DNA from: Margaritifera margaritifera
Taxonomy: Eukaryota > Mollusca > Bivalvia > Unionida > Margaritiferidae
Direction: 5' to 3'
Length of the DNA stretch: 64,000 nucleotides
Assembly (NCBI GenBank): GCA_029931535.1
Contig: JAQPZY010001670.1
Coordinates: 7,874,501 to 7,938,500 of the forward strand
Position 1 is the stretch's first letter; each line of letters opens with the position of its first letter. Below are positions 18,870-29,623 of this stretch, piece after piece. Position numbers and translations under genes: made by a program. The notes below the pieces were generated by a model that saw only the letters and a list, made by a program, of their open reading frames with translations, ran no database searches and was not told the DNA's origin.

Positions 18870-21192
18870 ATTAAGAGAATTAGAACTGGCAAGCATAGCA
18901 CACTCCACTCCTTTAAATACAAGTTCAGGTTTTGATGTTACCAGATATATTAGGTTAGTACCCCCTTTTCAGGAAAAAGAAGTAGATAAATACTTTCTTC
19001 ATTTCGAGAAAATTGCTGAAAACTTGAAATGGCCCAGAGAGCATTGGACTTTGTTATTACAAAGTGTACTTATTGGCAAAGCTCGTGAAGTCTACACTTC
19101 GCTGTCAGTACAACAAAGCACTGATTATGATGTGGTTAAGGAGTACATCTTGAAAGCTTATGAGTTGGTACCAGAGGCATATCGACAAAGGTTTAGGAAT
19201 TGTAGAAAAGAAACTGGACAAACTCATGTCGAATTTGCAAGGGATAAAGAACAACTATTTGATAGGTGGTGCTCAGCCAAGAAAGTTGATCAAGCTTATG
19301 ATAACCTCAGACACCTCGTATTAATTGAAGAGTTCAAGAGGTGCATCCATAGTGATGTTAAAACCTATCTTGACGAGCAGAATGTGGAAACTTTGGAAAA
19401 TGCTGCTCGTATGGCTGATGATTATTCCTTGACTCACAAAATTTCATTTGGTAATAAATCGTCCTCTCAGCAGTTTTCTGGTAAAAAACCATTTCAATTT
19501 CATTCGAGTACTTCCAAATTTCACAACAGCACAACTGTTAGGGATCAAACATCTGATAAGACTGATCAGAAATCCTTATCTCTTCCTACGTGCACTTATT
19601 GTAAAAAGAAAGGGCACGTTATTTCTGATTGCTTCAAGTTGAAAAATAAGCAACAGAGAAAAGACAGAGCTTTTCCAAATTCTCTTATTTCTACGAGGTC
19701 AAGGTCACGGTCTTGTATTGAAAGCAATACATTTGTTGGGTCAAACAAATCCCAGTCTGATTCTATTTTGGAGGCTTATGAACCATTCATGTCAGAAGGT
19801 TCTATATCACTTATTGGTGATTCTGCCAAACCTATCCCAATTAAAATATTAAGGGACACTGGAGCTTCTCAGAGTCTTTTATTATCAGGTACTTTGCCTT
19901 TGTCTGAGGAGTCTTCTTCAAGTGAAAGTGTTCTTGTTCAGGGAGTAGAGTGCGGCTTTGTAAATGTTCCTCTTCATTGTGTAAATTTGGCATCAGACTT
20001 AGTTTCTGGACCTGTGACTGTTGGGGCAGTGACTTCTTTACCCATAGAGGGTGTTCATTTATTACTAGGCAATGACCTAGCTGGAGATAAGGTTGTGGTT
20101 AATCCACTTGTAACTGACAAGCCTTGTTTGAATCAGAAAGTTGATCCTGTCGAAACTGAAATCCCTGATTTGTACCCTGCTTGTGCAGTTACTAGAGCTA
20201 TGGCAAAAAGAGCTCTTGAGAGTGATGTTGATCAGGATATTATTCCTTTAGCTGACACATGTGTTGGTCAGTTTTTTGATGAGGTCACTTTTTCCTCAGG
20301 TATTGATCAATCAAATGGTATTGATCACAGTGATCCTCTTTTGGCAACTCATTCTCTTTGTTCTAATCAGGATGACAAACGACAATCCCTTGTCGTTGAA
20401 CAGGAGCAAGATCCCGAGATATCTTGTTTGTTTCAGAGGGCTATTAGTGAAACTGAAGCCACACAAGTTCCAGTGTGTTACTTTGTGAAAAATGGGGTCC
20501 TTATGAGGAAATGGAGACCACCTGATGTACCCGCTGGTGACGAGTGGTCAGTGAGCTATCAAATTGTTGTTCCTAAGTCATATCGACAGGAAATTCTTAA
20601 TTTAGTCCATGAAACTCCTTTGGCTGGTCATTTAGGAGTCCGTAAGACTTATCACAAGATCTTGAATCATTTTTATTGGCCGAAACTCAAAAGTGATGTT
20701 TCTAAATACTGCAGATCTTGTCACACTTGTCAAATGGTAGGAAAACCCAATCAGAAGATACCTAAGGCTCATCTGCAACCTATTCCTGCATTTGATGAAC
20801 CATTTAGTAGAATAATAGTAGACTGTGTTGGTCCTTTACCTAAAACCAAGTCAGGCAACCAATACTTGTTGACCATCATGTGTACATCTACAAGATTTCC
20901 AGAAGCAATTCCTCTGAGAAATATAAAAACTAAAACTATTGTGAAAGCTTTGGTGAAGTTTTTTACACTTGTTGGCCTTCCCAAATCTGTCCAGTCGGAT
21001 CAAGGGTCAAATTTTATGTCTGGAATTTTCCAAAAAGTTATGCATGAATTAGGCATCCAACAGTTTAAATCTTCTGCCTATCACCCTGAAAGTCAAGGTG
21101 CTTTGGAAAGATTTCATCAAACTTTGAAGAATATGATTCGATCATATTGCTTTGATACAGAAAATGATTCATTTGTTGTTGTTTGCTGTTAG
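18712..21192 (+). CDS. gag-protease-integrase polyprotein part
   Basis: 826 residues; the start shown is just the first ATG in this frame, inside the repeat. Residues about 68-240 form the gag capsid (FDVTRYIRLVPPF). The part from about 150 (VPEAYRQRFR ... EFAR ... LIEEFKRCI ... AARMADDYSL) resembles a SCAN domain. A CCHC knuckle CTYCKKKGHVISDC starts near 294, and protease DTGASQSLLL near 382. The integrase zinc motif has HETPLAGH near 633 and CRSCHTC downstream. The catalytic residues are D704 (VDCVG), D763 (SDQGSNF) and E799 (ALERFHQ), spacing D-58-D-35-E. The C-terminal residues after about 815 are the wrong frame, because a small indel near 21165 moves the coding sequence into the next ORF. 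Confidence 0.93.
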   Translation: MEREKEERQIQMEREKEERQIQMQKEERQMEREREKEERQMQMQREEREMQFKLRELELASIAHSTPLNTSSGFDVTRYIRLVPPFQEKEVDKYFLHFEKIAENLKWPREHWTLLLQSVLIGKAREVYTSLSVQQSTDYDVVKEYILKAYELVPEAYRQRFRNCRKETGQTHVEFARDKEQLFDRWCSAKKVDQAYDNLRHLVLIEEFKRCIHSDVKTYLDEQNVETLENAARMADDYSLTHKISFGNKSSSQQFSGKKPFQFHSSTSKFHNSTTVRDQTSDKTDQKSLSLPTCTYCKKKGHVISDCFKLKNKQQRKDRAFPNSLISTRSRSRSCIESNTFVGSNKSQSDSILEAYEPFMSEGSISLIGDSAKPIPIKILRDTGASQSLLLSGTLPLSEESSSSESVLVQGVECGFVNVPLHCVNLASDLVSGPVTVGAVTSLPIEGVHLLLGNDLAGDKVVVNPLVTDKPCLNQKVDPVETEIPDLYPACAVTRAMAKRALESDVDQDIIPLADTCVGQFFDEVTFSSGIDQSNGIDHSDPLLATHSLCSNQDDKRQSLVVEQEQDPEISCLFQRAISETEATQVPVCYFVKNGVLMRKWRPPDVPAGDEWSVSYQIVVPKSYRQEILNLVHETPLAGHLGVRKTYHKILNHFYWPKLKSDVSKYCRSCHTCQMVGKPNQKIPKAHLQPIPAFDEPFSRIIVDCVGPLPKTKSGNQYLLTIMCTSTRFPEAIPLRNIKTKTIVKALVKFFTLVGLPKSVQSDQGSNFMSGIFQKVMHELGIQQFKSSAYHPESQGALERFHQTLKNMIRSYCFDTENDSFVVVCC

Positions 21193-23152
21193 GGAATCAG
21201 TTCAAGAGTCGTTGGGTTTTAGTCCCTTTGAACTAGTTTTTGGTCATACTGTCCGTGGACCACTGAAATTATTGAAAGAGAAACTTCTTTCAAATGAAGA
21301 TTCAAAGATTAATCTTCTTGATTATGTTTCTGATTTCAAATACAAGTTGTCAAAGGCCTGTGAAGTAGCAAGAACTAATCTTCACAATATCCAGTCAAAA
21401 ATGAAATTAAGGTATGAAAGAAATTCACAGAAAAGGAGTTTTAAACCTGGTGACAAAGTTCTGGCTCTCTTTCCCATACCTCAAAATCCTCTTCAGGCTA
21501 AATTTTTTGGTCCTTATACCGTTGAAAAGAAAGTAAATGACTTAAATTATATCATTAACACTCCTGAGAGACGGAAACAGAAACAACTTTGTCATATAAA
21601 TATGTTAAAGGAATATTTTGACAGAGATAGCTCAGCTAATTATTCTGTTAATTTAGTTGTACCTGTCCCACACAGTGAAGATATCAACGATGGAGTACGA
21701 TCAGACTATAGTGACTCTGGTATAACCAATCTTCGGAATTCAGAAATATTGAATAACCTAGACCAGAAACTTTCACATCTACAACAACAGGAAAGAAATG
21801 AACTAAAACAGCTATTACATGACTATGAGCACTTGTTTCCTGATGTTCCAACACGAACAAGTAAAATTTATCATGACGTTGACATTGTAGATTCTGCGCC
21901 TGTGAAACAGCATCCTTATAGGATGAATCCTCTCAAACAGAACTATCTGAAGAAAGAAATTCAGTATTTACTGGAGAATGATTTCATAGAACCAAGTAAA
22001 AGTAACTGGAGTTCACCATGTATTCTTGTTCCCAAGCCAGATAATACATTCCGTATGTGTACTGACTATAGAAAAGTCAACAGTGTCACCAAAACTGATT
22101 CATTTCCAATCCCAAGAATGGACGATTGCATTGATAAAATTGGAAATGCGGAATATGTCACCAAGTTTGACCTTTTAAAAGGATTCTGGCAAATTCCACT
22201 GACGGAAAGGGCAAAAGAAATTTCAGCATTTGTAACTCCAGATGGACTTTATCAATATAAAGTCATGCCGTTTGGAATGAAAAATTCGCCTGCAACGTTT
22301 CAACGTCTGATGAACATGATAACATTTGGTCTTGGTAATTGTGACGCTTATATCGATGACGTCATTATCTACAACAACACCTGGGAAGATCATTTGGAAG
22401 CCATTCGAAAATTCTTTGATCGACTCAGCGATGTGAATCTGACAATTAATTTGAGCAAAAGTGAGTTTTGCCATGCTTGTGTCACATTTTTAGGACATAT
22501 TGTGGGACAAGGTCAAGTTAACCCTATAGAAGCTAAGGTCAAAGCTATCTCTGAATTTCAAGTTCCAATTTGTAAAAAGCAACTGATGCGATTTCTAGGT
22601 ATGGCTGGATATTATCGAAAATTTTGTTCCAATTTTTCCAAAATTGCTGAACCTTTGACAAGTTTATTGAGTAAGAAAGCCAAATTTTATTGGTCTGACA
22701 AGTGTCAGGAATCTTTTGACAAGTTAAAGGGCATGCTTAAGAATGCACCAGTTCTTTCTGCACCAAATTTTAGCCAATCATTTAAATTATCTGTTGATGC
22801 AAGTGATGTAGGGGTTGGTGGAGTATTGATTCAGGAAGACAAAAGTGGTGTGGATCACCCTGTGTGTTATTTTTCTAAAAAACTAAACAAGCACCAGAAA
22901 AATTATTCCACAATTGAGAAGGAATGTTTGGCTTTGATATTGGCTTTACAGCATTTTGAAGTGTATGTCACCTCAGCTCTTTCTCCAATTATTGTGTACA
23001 GTGATCACAATCCCCTTACTTTCATCAACAAAATGAAAGATAAAAATAGGAGATTGTTGAGATGGAGTTTGATATTGCAAGAATATAACATTGACATCAA
23101 ACACATCAGGGGAAAAGACAATGTGATTGCAGATGCACTCTCACGTGCCTAG
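21152..23152 (+). CDS. integrase C-terminus, reverse transcriptase and RNase H
   Basis: 666 residues, continuing the previous ORF after a frame break. Residues about 9-40 (FAVRESVQESLGFSPFELVF) finish the integrase core. An integrase tail with KPGDKVLALFPIP follows. RT begins near residue 250 (YRMNPLKQNYLKKEI): LVPKPDNTFRMCTDYRKVN, VTKFDLLKGFWQIPL, PFGMKNSPATFQRLMN, and the catalytic YIDDVIIY near 400. RNase H has SVDASDVGVGGVLIQ near 547 and STIEKECLALILAL. It ends DNVIADALSRA at the stop. All catalytic residues are intact. No envelope gene follows. Confidence 0.94.
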   Translation: MIQKMIHLLLFAVRESVQESLGFSPFELVFGHTVRGPLKLLKEKLLSNEDSKINLLDYVSDFKYKLSKACEVARTNLHNIQSKMKLRYERNSQKRSFKPGDKVLALFPIPQNPLQAKFFGPYTVEKKVNDLNYIINTPERRKQKQLCHINMLKEYFDRDSSANYSVNLVVPVPHSEDINDGVRSDYSDSGITNLRNSEILNNLDQKLSHLQQQERNELKQLLHDYEHLFPDVPTRTSKIYHDVDIVDSAPVKQHPYRMNPLKQNYLKKEIQYLLENDFIEPSKSNWSSPCILVPKPDNTFRMCTDYRKVNSVTKTDSFPIPRMDDCIDKIGNAEYVTKFDLLKGFWQIPLTERAKEISAFVTPDGLYQYKVMPFGMKNSPATFQRLMNMITFGLGNCDAYIDDVIIYNNTWEDHLEAIRKFFDRLSDVNLTINLSKSEFCHACVTFLGHIVGQGQVNPIEAKVKAISEFQVPICKKQLMRFLGMAGYYRKFCSNFSKIAEPLTSLLSKKAKFYWSDKCQESFDKLKGMLKNAPVLSAPNFSQSFKLSVDASDVGVGGVLIQEDKSGVDHPVCYFSKKLNKHQKNYSTIEKECLALILALQHFEVYVTSALSPIIVYSDHNPLTFINKMKDKNRRLLRWSLILQEYNIDIKHIRGKDNVIADALSRA

Positions 23153-23280
23153 AAATGTAATATTGCTTGATGTAATTAAGTCCAGTATCATAAAACATGT
23201 TCTTATGTAATTTTGGTTATTATAGTATTAGATGTATATTCAAAAGAAAGCTTTATTACATAAATCTTTCTTTTTCTTTA

Positions 23281-23290
23281 TGAGGGGAGG
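23281..23290 (+). promoter_or_regulatory. polypurine tract
   Basis: TGAGGGGAGG lies directly before the 3' LTR, the expected plus-strand primer. Confidence 0.85.
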
Positions 23291-24045
23291 TGTTATGTAT
23301 GATGTTTATATAATATTATAAATATTTTAGGAAATTATAAATGTTTCTTCACTTTAATATTTGTTTAAATCTTTATGTTTATCAGGAAAAACATGTTTAA
23401 CTAGTGTCCTTGAATTAGGTTGTTTTGATCAATATGTTTTCTCAATTTGAAGGTCAAGGTTGATTTTTGTTTACAAGTAAAAATTCCATTAAGATTACTC
23501 ATATTCTAGAACATTCTGTCATGTGACCAATCTTTATATATGCCATGTTTGGTGGACATTTATTCAGTTTTGACATTACCATCAGTCTTGTAAAGAGCTA
23601 TTACAGTTGTGAAAATTCATTCCAAATTCTAAGAGAGGAATTATTTTAAATATTCATTGGATTATAACAGTGCTCACAAACTTTTGGATTTTGGATTTTT
23701 AATTGATGATTTTGGAATTTATGTGAACTTATATTCAGATATTTTGGAATACTTCATTTTGACATCAGCACATCAAAGATTACTAGTACATCAGGACTTT
23801 GGAGACCATTAGCACATAATAACATTCAAGGACACAGCCGTGAATTCGGAACATTCTATATTTAGGACTTGTGATTAGAACAATCATTCTTATTGGATTA
23901 TTAGGATTTCAAAACACATTACTGTAAGTGACTTTTTGATTTTTCATTTTAATTATCTAGTAATAAATTGCTTGTTGATTTTTACTTGATTTGTTGGTTT
24001 CACTTTCTTTCTGTTACATTTTTCTTAGACCATAGAGTCGTAACA
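23291..24045 (+). repeat. 3' LTR
   Basis: 755 bp, TGTTATG...GTAACA, nearly identical to the 5' LTR. CTCAT follows as the target duplication. At most sites where the LTRs differ, this copy agrees with the solo LTR at 39826-40580. Confidence 0.95.
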
Positions 24046-24050
24046 CTCAT

Positions 24051-24600
24051 CCTATGTAGGCTGAGTCCATCATCTTTTTTTTTTAAATATTACTATTGTT
24101 GATACTCTTGTTATTGTGAAATGTATTTCTTTATATATTTGTATAATTGTTTGTGTGGATTGGCTCGTCCACTTTTCGTAGGGGGTGGAATATTTCTAGT
24201 TTGTGCAGGGGGGGGGGGGGGCCGCACCATGAGAACCAGCGTCCCCTAGTGGGAGTGATATACCCAACCCCCTCCTATCCAATGACTATACTTGGTTCCT
24301 CCCTCATCTGTGTAGACTAAGTACATCGTCCTTTTTTTCCCCTTTCCCTTCCCTATTTATTAGTATTTTTTGTATTATTACTTTATGCATTTGTATTTGC
24401 TGTAGTATTTATTGTTTAATTTTACTTTTCAAGTGTGCTTGTCAGCCCCTTTTAATGAGTGGAACATTTCTAGCTTGTAACTTCGGGGGGTGGGCCGGTA
24501 AACGCTCCACAGTGGGAGTGATATACCCGTCCCCTGCCGTTCTATTGGCTAAAATTTTTTCCTCCCCCATTCCGGGCTGACTGAATCTCACTTGATAAGG
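24051..24600 (+). repeat. ~262-bp tandem array (right of insertion)
   Basis: TAGGCTGAGTCCATCATC (24057), TAGACTAAGTACATCGTC (24313) and GGGCTGACTGAATCTCAC (24575) mark repeated unit ends. Each is preceded by GTGGGAGTGATATACCC-type and G-rich segments. 24600-24890 is AT-rich with no gene recognised. Confidence 0.7.
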
Positions 24601-27600
24601 GGAATCATATATTCATTGTTATGCATATACGTTAATATTTATTTGTTTATTTATTTATTTAATAGTTTATTTTATATTAGTTTAGTTTATTACTTTACCT
24701 CTTCTTATCCTTCCCCTCTTACATACGAAAACGAAAGAGCAAGATTGAAGTAACCTTTTATTAATTATTGTGGTCTTGGACTGAGGGAGTTATTCTATTC
24801 GGACCTCGGCCTTCGGTTGCTTTACACTCAGAGAGCGTTTATCTCCCTCTTGAGAGACGTATATAATCCATCCCTACACACAGACTGGTGTGGTTAAAAT
24901 AGCTTAATTTTTCCTCTGCATTGTATGTTTGCATTTATTATGTAATTGATTATCTTGTTATATACATTTTTCTCATCTAACCCGTTCGTATAAAGTAACG
25001 AGTCTCCATTATAGTTTCCTGATTCATTGTTTACTAATCTATTACATGATTCCGTAGTGGCTGTGTTATTACGCATTCCAAAATAATGTTTTTTTGTAGT
25101 TCCCTTTCCGTACAGTGGGCAGGGCGGTATATGGTGTATCATATGCCTATTATGTGCATATTCACATAGGTGACCATGTATTATGCAGGTATGTCAGCAT
25201 CACAGATTGTTTATAAGTTGTATGTATTCCTGACCACACTTCCTATATCTTATTCCACTTTAAGTGTATATTTTCTCGCTCTGTTTTATTCCATGTTTTC
25301 TTATCTTCTATTTCACTTAGTATCTAGTATACTTTACTATTCTCGTCTATTCCCCAAATATTGTTTTGGTCCCTATATTTAAATATGATTTTTTTGATAT
25401 GTTTGTATTTCCTGAGTGGTTCTAACATTTTTATATATTTATTATTTTTATAAATTTCTGGTGTATTCTTGAAAATGTATCCAAACCAGTAAATATAGAT
25501 GAATACCCACAAATGATTTCTTTTTCCAAATTCCTTATTCTATTTAACTGATATGTATTTTTCTTTGTGTGTAAGTTTGGAAGATTTACTCCCCCTTCTT
25601 TTTTTTTATTCCTGTACATAGTATTTTTCCTGATATAGTGTATTTCCCCTCCCGATAAAAAGTCTACGATTACTCTGTCAAAAGCATTAAATTGTGCATT
25701 AGTTAAGAGCACAGTGTCTATTGCATACCACAAGTTGCTATATATAAACATTTTCGCTATTTGTATTTTATCAATTATGTTTATTTTCAAAGGCATCCAT
25801 ATGTCAATATTGGACTTTATTTTATCCATTAAAATGTCGATATTGTTTTGTAGTGCATTCTTTCCGTAGTATATTCATAATGCTTTTACAATATCTTTTA
25901 TATAATGCAGAGGCAGTTTCGGGTGTTTTCCCCTCCAATTTCCAATTAATAGAAAATTTCCGTTTTTTGATGATTGACTTTTGGTCCTGAGACTTTGCCG
26001 AAATCCGTAAATTCTTTTTGTAAATGTCTAAATGAAGAATCGTCCCTGATAAAGTTTGTACAAACATTTGCGTGTTGCAGCATCTTTCATTTTTTCCCAA
26101 GTTTGGTACATGTATGCCTTTTATATTATTATTATTATTATTATTTATTCTTATACACAGTGTTTCAATGGGTATCACATAAACTAATATTGACAGTCAG
26201 CATCCCTGCCTCACTGATGTGTTTATGGGAAAACTTTTTTTTTTACCATTTATCTGCACTTTTGAGTATATATTTTGTATATAATGTTATCCATTTACAA
26301 AAGTTATTTGCAAACCCAAAGCGTTTGAGAACGCTATCTACAAAGTTATTCACTATTTTATCAAACGCTTTATCTTGGTACAATAAAATCATCGCCCCTT
26401 TATCTCCTTTCCAATCAATACAATCTATTATTGATTGTATATTCATGGTATTATTTTGTATTGCTCTCCCCTTTTCCGCACAGCTTTGATGTAAGTTTGT
26501 CATTTTCCCCCATACAGGTTTTTATTCTATTAGCTAAAATTGTACTTAGTATTTTATAATCGGTGTTTAATAACAATATCGGTGTTTAAAAACAACATCG
26601 GTCTTCAGTTTTTCAGATCTGTATTTTCCCTTTTCCCCTTGTATAAAAGTGTTATTATCAATGAGTGTGACATTTCTCCTTTTAAGAATATATTATTATA
26701 AAGAAGTTCTAAAATAGGTATAAGTTCTTTTTTTTATTATATAAAATTCCCTCGTGAGTCAATCGGATCCAGGTGACTTCCCTTTATTTATCTCTTTTGT
26801 AGCTTGTTCTATTTCTTTCTCTGTGATAACATTTTCACATTGATTTTTTTTTATGTTTCTTAAATTAATATAAAATGTATACTATTACAATACTCCTCTA
26901 CCTTTGTTTGATGTATGTTTTGACTTGTGTATAGGCCTTCATTATATGTGTACATTTCTTTTAGTATTTCGTCTTTATTTGTTGCTATTTGTCCATTTAT
27001 CGACAATCTATCTATCGCTCTTTCTTTACCTCTTTTAATTTCCACCCTTCTATATATTTCCTCTCGCTTTACTATATATATCTTCGTATTTACCTGCTCT
27101 GATTTTTATCCCTTCTGATTTATATTCTTGTATATTTTTGTATACTACTTTTACTGTTTCCTTCTTTTAAAAAGAAGTATTTAAACTGTTTTTTAATATA
27201 CTAGTACTTACATTCATTTCCTTGATTACTGATTTGCACCTTTTTATATGTACATAGCCTTTTGGACGTAACTTTTATATTTATTTTTAATTTATCCCAT
27301 TCATTTATAATATTGGTGTTCCCGTGTTCGTAGAAATCTTCTAATAATTTGTTAAAAATTTCCTCACAGTATTGGCCATCTTCTAAAATGGAGTTATTTA
27401 GTTTTCAAATGTCCGGTCCCCATTTGCTTTTACCAGACATTGATATTGTTAAATGTACAAGGTAATGATCGGTTTCTATCAATTTATGTATGTCGTATTT
27501 TTTAAATATTCTGCTCGCATTCCCCGGATGTATAAAAATTATCAATTCTGCTGCCTTCTCCATGTCTATAATTGTAAGTACAATCTATTTTGTCCTTATT

Positions 27601-27724
27601 GATTTTTTTTATGTATCAGTTAGTTCGTTTATTTCTTATTACAGCTTTAATATTTTTAGTTGTTCTTCCATCACTCTTATTGAATCCCTCACTTCTATCT
27701 ATATCTTTCTCTATACTGTAAAAA

Positions 27725-27764
27725 TCACACACACACACACACACACACAAATACACACACACAT
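27725..27764. repeat. (CA)n microsatellite
   Basis: CA dinucleotides with two interruptions. Confidence 0.95.
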
Positions 27765-27846
27765 TATTAGTTTATCCCTGTAGTATTGCTGTATGCAAAT
27801 ATTGAGATTGGTTATAAAATCTAATTTAATTTTAGTTAGGTCCGAT

Positions 27847-27848
<2 letters not shown>

Positions 27849-27937
<89 letters not shown>

Positions 27938-27938
27938 A
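27849..27938. repeat. (TA)n microsatellite
   Basis: TA dinucleotides ending in TATG units. It lies within the LINE endonuclease region. Confidence 0.97.
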
Positions 27939-28677
27939 TTCGGTGCCAATTGTTTATTTTGATATGAACTATCCTTCCTTTAAAGAGTGGTCTTTTGTTA
28001 TTTTATATTGACATTGTAGGTGACTTAATTTCTTACTTACTATTGTTGCCACTCCAGAGTATCTTTCATCCTTATTTTCATTCACATATGCAATGGTGTA
28101 TAATTCTTGTTCAATATATAACTTCCAATTTGCGCTAAAATTATGTGTTTCTTGTATAAAAATGATGTCATAATTGCTGTAATTTTGTTTTATTTTTTTC
28201 TATCTTGTTTTTATCTGCTCCATTAATATTTATAGTAATTATATTAATATATATAGTAATTATATTGAGTTTATCTTCCATCATGTTTTATTGTTTAATG
28301 CTATATTTTTCCGAATGAAGTATCCGTTATTATGTTCTCCTTTGTTTCTTCGTCACTTTTTTGAGCATTTACGTTTTCTGTAGTGCTTCTAGTTTTTCTT
28401 TCTAAAGACTGCGTCCTTTCTTCGTAATTCTTTATGCGCTGTTGTTTCACATTTGATTCAGATGTGTTTCATTTCCTTTTATTGAAAATTATATCTTTTA
28501 TTTTTTCTATCGCTGCCTTTTCCACTTCATTTCTAGAGGATATTTTTGCAATGAGTTCTCTTTCCCCCTCCGTTTCCGGGTCTGGAAAAATGGGTTCTTC
28601 TAGGGTACCGGTGTTGCTTTCTCCTGTTTTTTTTTTTAATTATTTTTTTTTGTTGTTGTTTCAGGATTTTTTTAACT

Positions 28678-29250
28678 TTATTTATTTATTTTCCCATTTT
28701 TAATAGGGGCCACTTTCTCCCTTTCGGCTTCCCTCTCTAGGGGTGGGAAGTCCTCGATTTGGGGTGATGCCATTGTGGTCTCTATTGATCTATCAGGAGT
28801 TCTTTCCACCTCTACATCATAATTTCTAAAACCTCTCTCTTCTATCTCTTCATCAATGTCGGAGACTTCGCCTGTACAGTCAGTGCTGTCGGAGAGCCAC
28901 CTTGAGGTTATCCTTGCATAGCTATTGTTACGGGTTTGCTTTTGTTTGTTGATTTCTTCTACGCAGTCACGTAGGAGATGACCCACTTTTCTGCATCGCC
29001 CACATGGTTTATGGTTGATACAACCGTAGTACCAGGACTTTAGAAGGAAACCCATGAGGCAGAATAAAGTTGGTAACTTATTTGCCTCCTCTTTGTCCAC
29101 TTGTACTATCCTGACTCCTGTGGTTATCTTTGCAAAGCCTTTATGGGTTGCCATTCTATAATTGTGGATCTTGACTTGGAACCTTAGCTCAAACTTTTCT
29201 ATGATTTCCACTTTGGGGACTTCCAATGGTAATCCAGTAATATGGATCAT
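28678..29250 (-). CDS. LINE ORF1 protein with CCHC zinc knuckle
   Basis: 190-residue uninterrupted frame. Residues 1-70 (MIHITGLPLEVPKVEIIEKF) have RRM-like spacing. CGRCRKVGHLLRDC (about 83-96) is a C-x2-C-x4-H-x4-C knuckle. The tail is acidic with DFPPLEREAEREK. It is the probable nucleic-acid-binding chaperone of the LINE downstream. The upstream end may be truncated, because full ORF1 proteins of this group are usually longer. Confidence 0.78.
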   Translation of the reverse strand: MIHITGLPLEVPKVEIIEKFELRFQVKIHNYRMATHKGFAKITTGVRIVQVDKEEANKLPTLFCLMGFLLKSWYYGCINHKPCGRCRKVGHLLRDCVEEINKQKQTRNNSYARITSRWLSDSTDCTGEVSDIDEEIEERGFRNYDVEVERTPDRSIETTMASPQIEDFPPLEREAEREKVAPIKNGKINK

Positions 29251-29355
29251 GCAGGGATTTATAAATCCACTTGCCCGACTCCCGGGACAAGCTCAAATTC
29301 GGCTCCGGCAAGCTCAAGTTTGCAAGGGACTTGCGCACGGATAAGTCCAAAAAAT

Positions 29356-29358
<3 letters not shown>

Positions 29359-29433
<75 letters not shown>
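29359..29433. repeat. (GA)n microsatellite
   Basis: About 37 GA dinucleotides just upstream (minus-strand sense) of the LINE ORF1. Confidence 0.97.
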
Positions 29434-29437
<4 letters not shown>

Positions 29438-29623
29438 TTATTTAACGTCGATAGTCTTGGTAAAATACCTAAAACACTAGCTTTGTGCGAGCTATTATAC
29501 CGACAAGGGGTCGTGTTCAGTTCGTAATGCTTTATGTTCTGCAAGTTTTATGCCCTGCCATCTCGCCACATTATGTATACCAGCAGCCAGTGGTGTACTG
29601 GCCATTGGGCGTACCAGGACAAA

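Larger units (their letters stand above)
17440..24045 (+). mobile_element. near-complete Gmr1-like Ty3/Gypsy LTR retrotransposon
   Basis: 6.6 kb element: 5' LTR, primer binding site, gag with SCAN-like capsid and CCHC knuckle, protease, integrase, then reverse transcriptase and RNase H, polypurine tract, 3' LTR. CTCAT directly repeats at 17435-17439 and 24046-24050. Gypsy elements normally carry RT-RNase H-integrase. Integrase first, with Gypsy-type RT and RNase H, is the hallmark of the Gmr1 group. The LTRs differ at roughly ten positions in 755, so insertion is fairly recent. Two frame breaks (about 18700 and 21165) are the only visible lesions. Confidence 0.93.
24894..28300 (-). pseudogene. 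LINE ORF2 (endonuclease, RT, C-terminal region), broken
   Basis: The endonuclease opens with YDIIFIQETHNFSANWKLYI and ENKDERYSGVATIVSKKL (about 28170-28030). A TETDHYLVHLTISMSGKS and GPDIWKLNNSILEDGQYCEE stretch follows (27470-27360). The linker has EILKEMYTYNEGLYTSQN (27000-26930). The RT fragment is DCIDWKGDKGAMILLYQDKA, FDKIVNNFVDSVLKRFGFAN (26420-26300). The C-terminal region has AKMFIYSNLWYAIDTVLLT and KKEGGVNLPNLHTKKN (25770-25560). Several frames and stops; non-functional. Confidence 0.82.
24890..29250 (-). mobile_element. L1/Tx1-like LINE, minus strand, decayed
   Basis: ORF1 with a zinc knuckle (29250-28678), then ORF2 pieces in order: endonuclease (about 28220-27330), linker (27045-26860), reverse transcriptase (26503-26000) and C-terminal part (25829-24894). 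Frameshifts and stops separate the pieces, and a (TA)n tract at 27849-27938 interrupts the endonuclease. The domain order and motifs fit the L1/Tx1 group. No target duplication was located. Confidence 0.83.

Noticed and set aside
18502..18908. Ser/Leu/Cys-rich minus-strand frames of 120 and 91 residues
   Set aside because: They are produced by the purine-rich coding repeat of gag on the plus strand.
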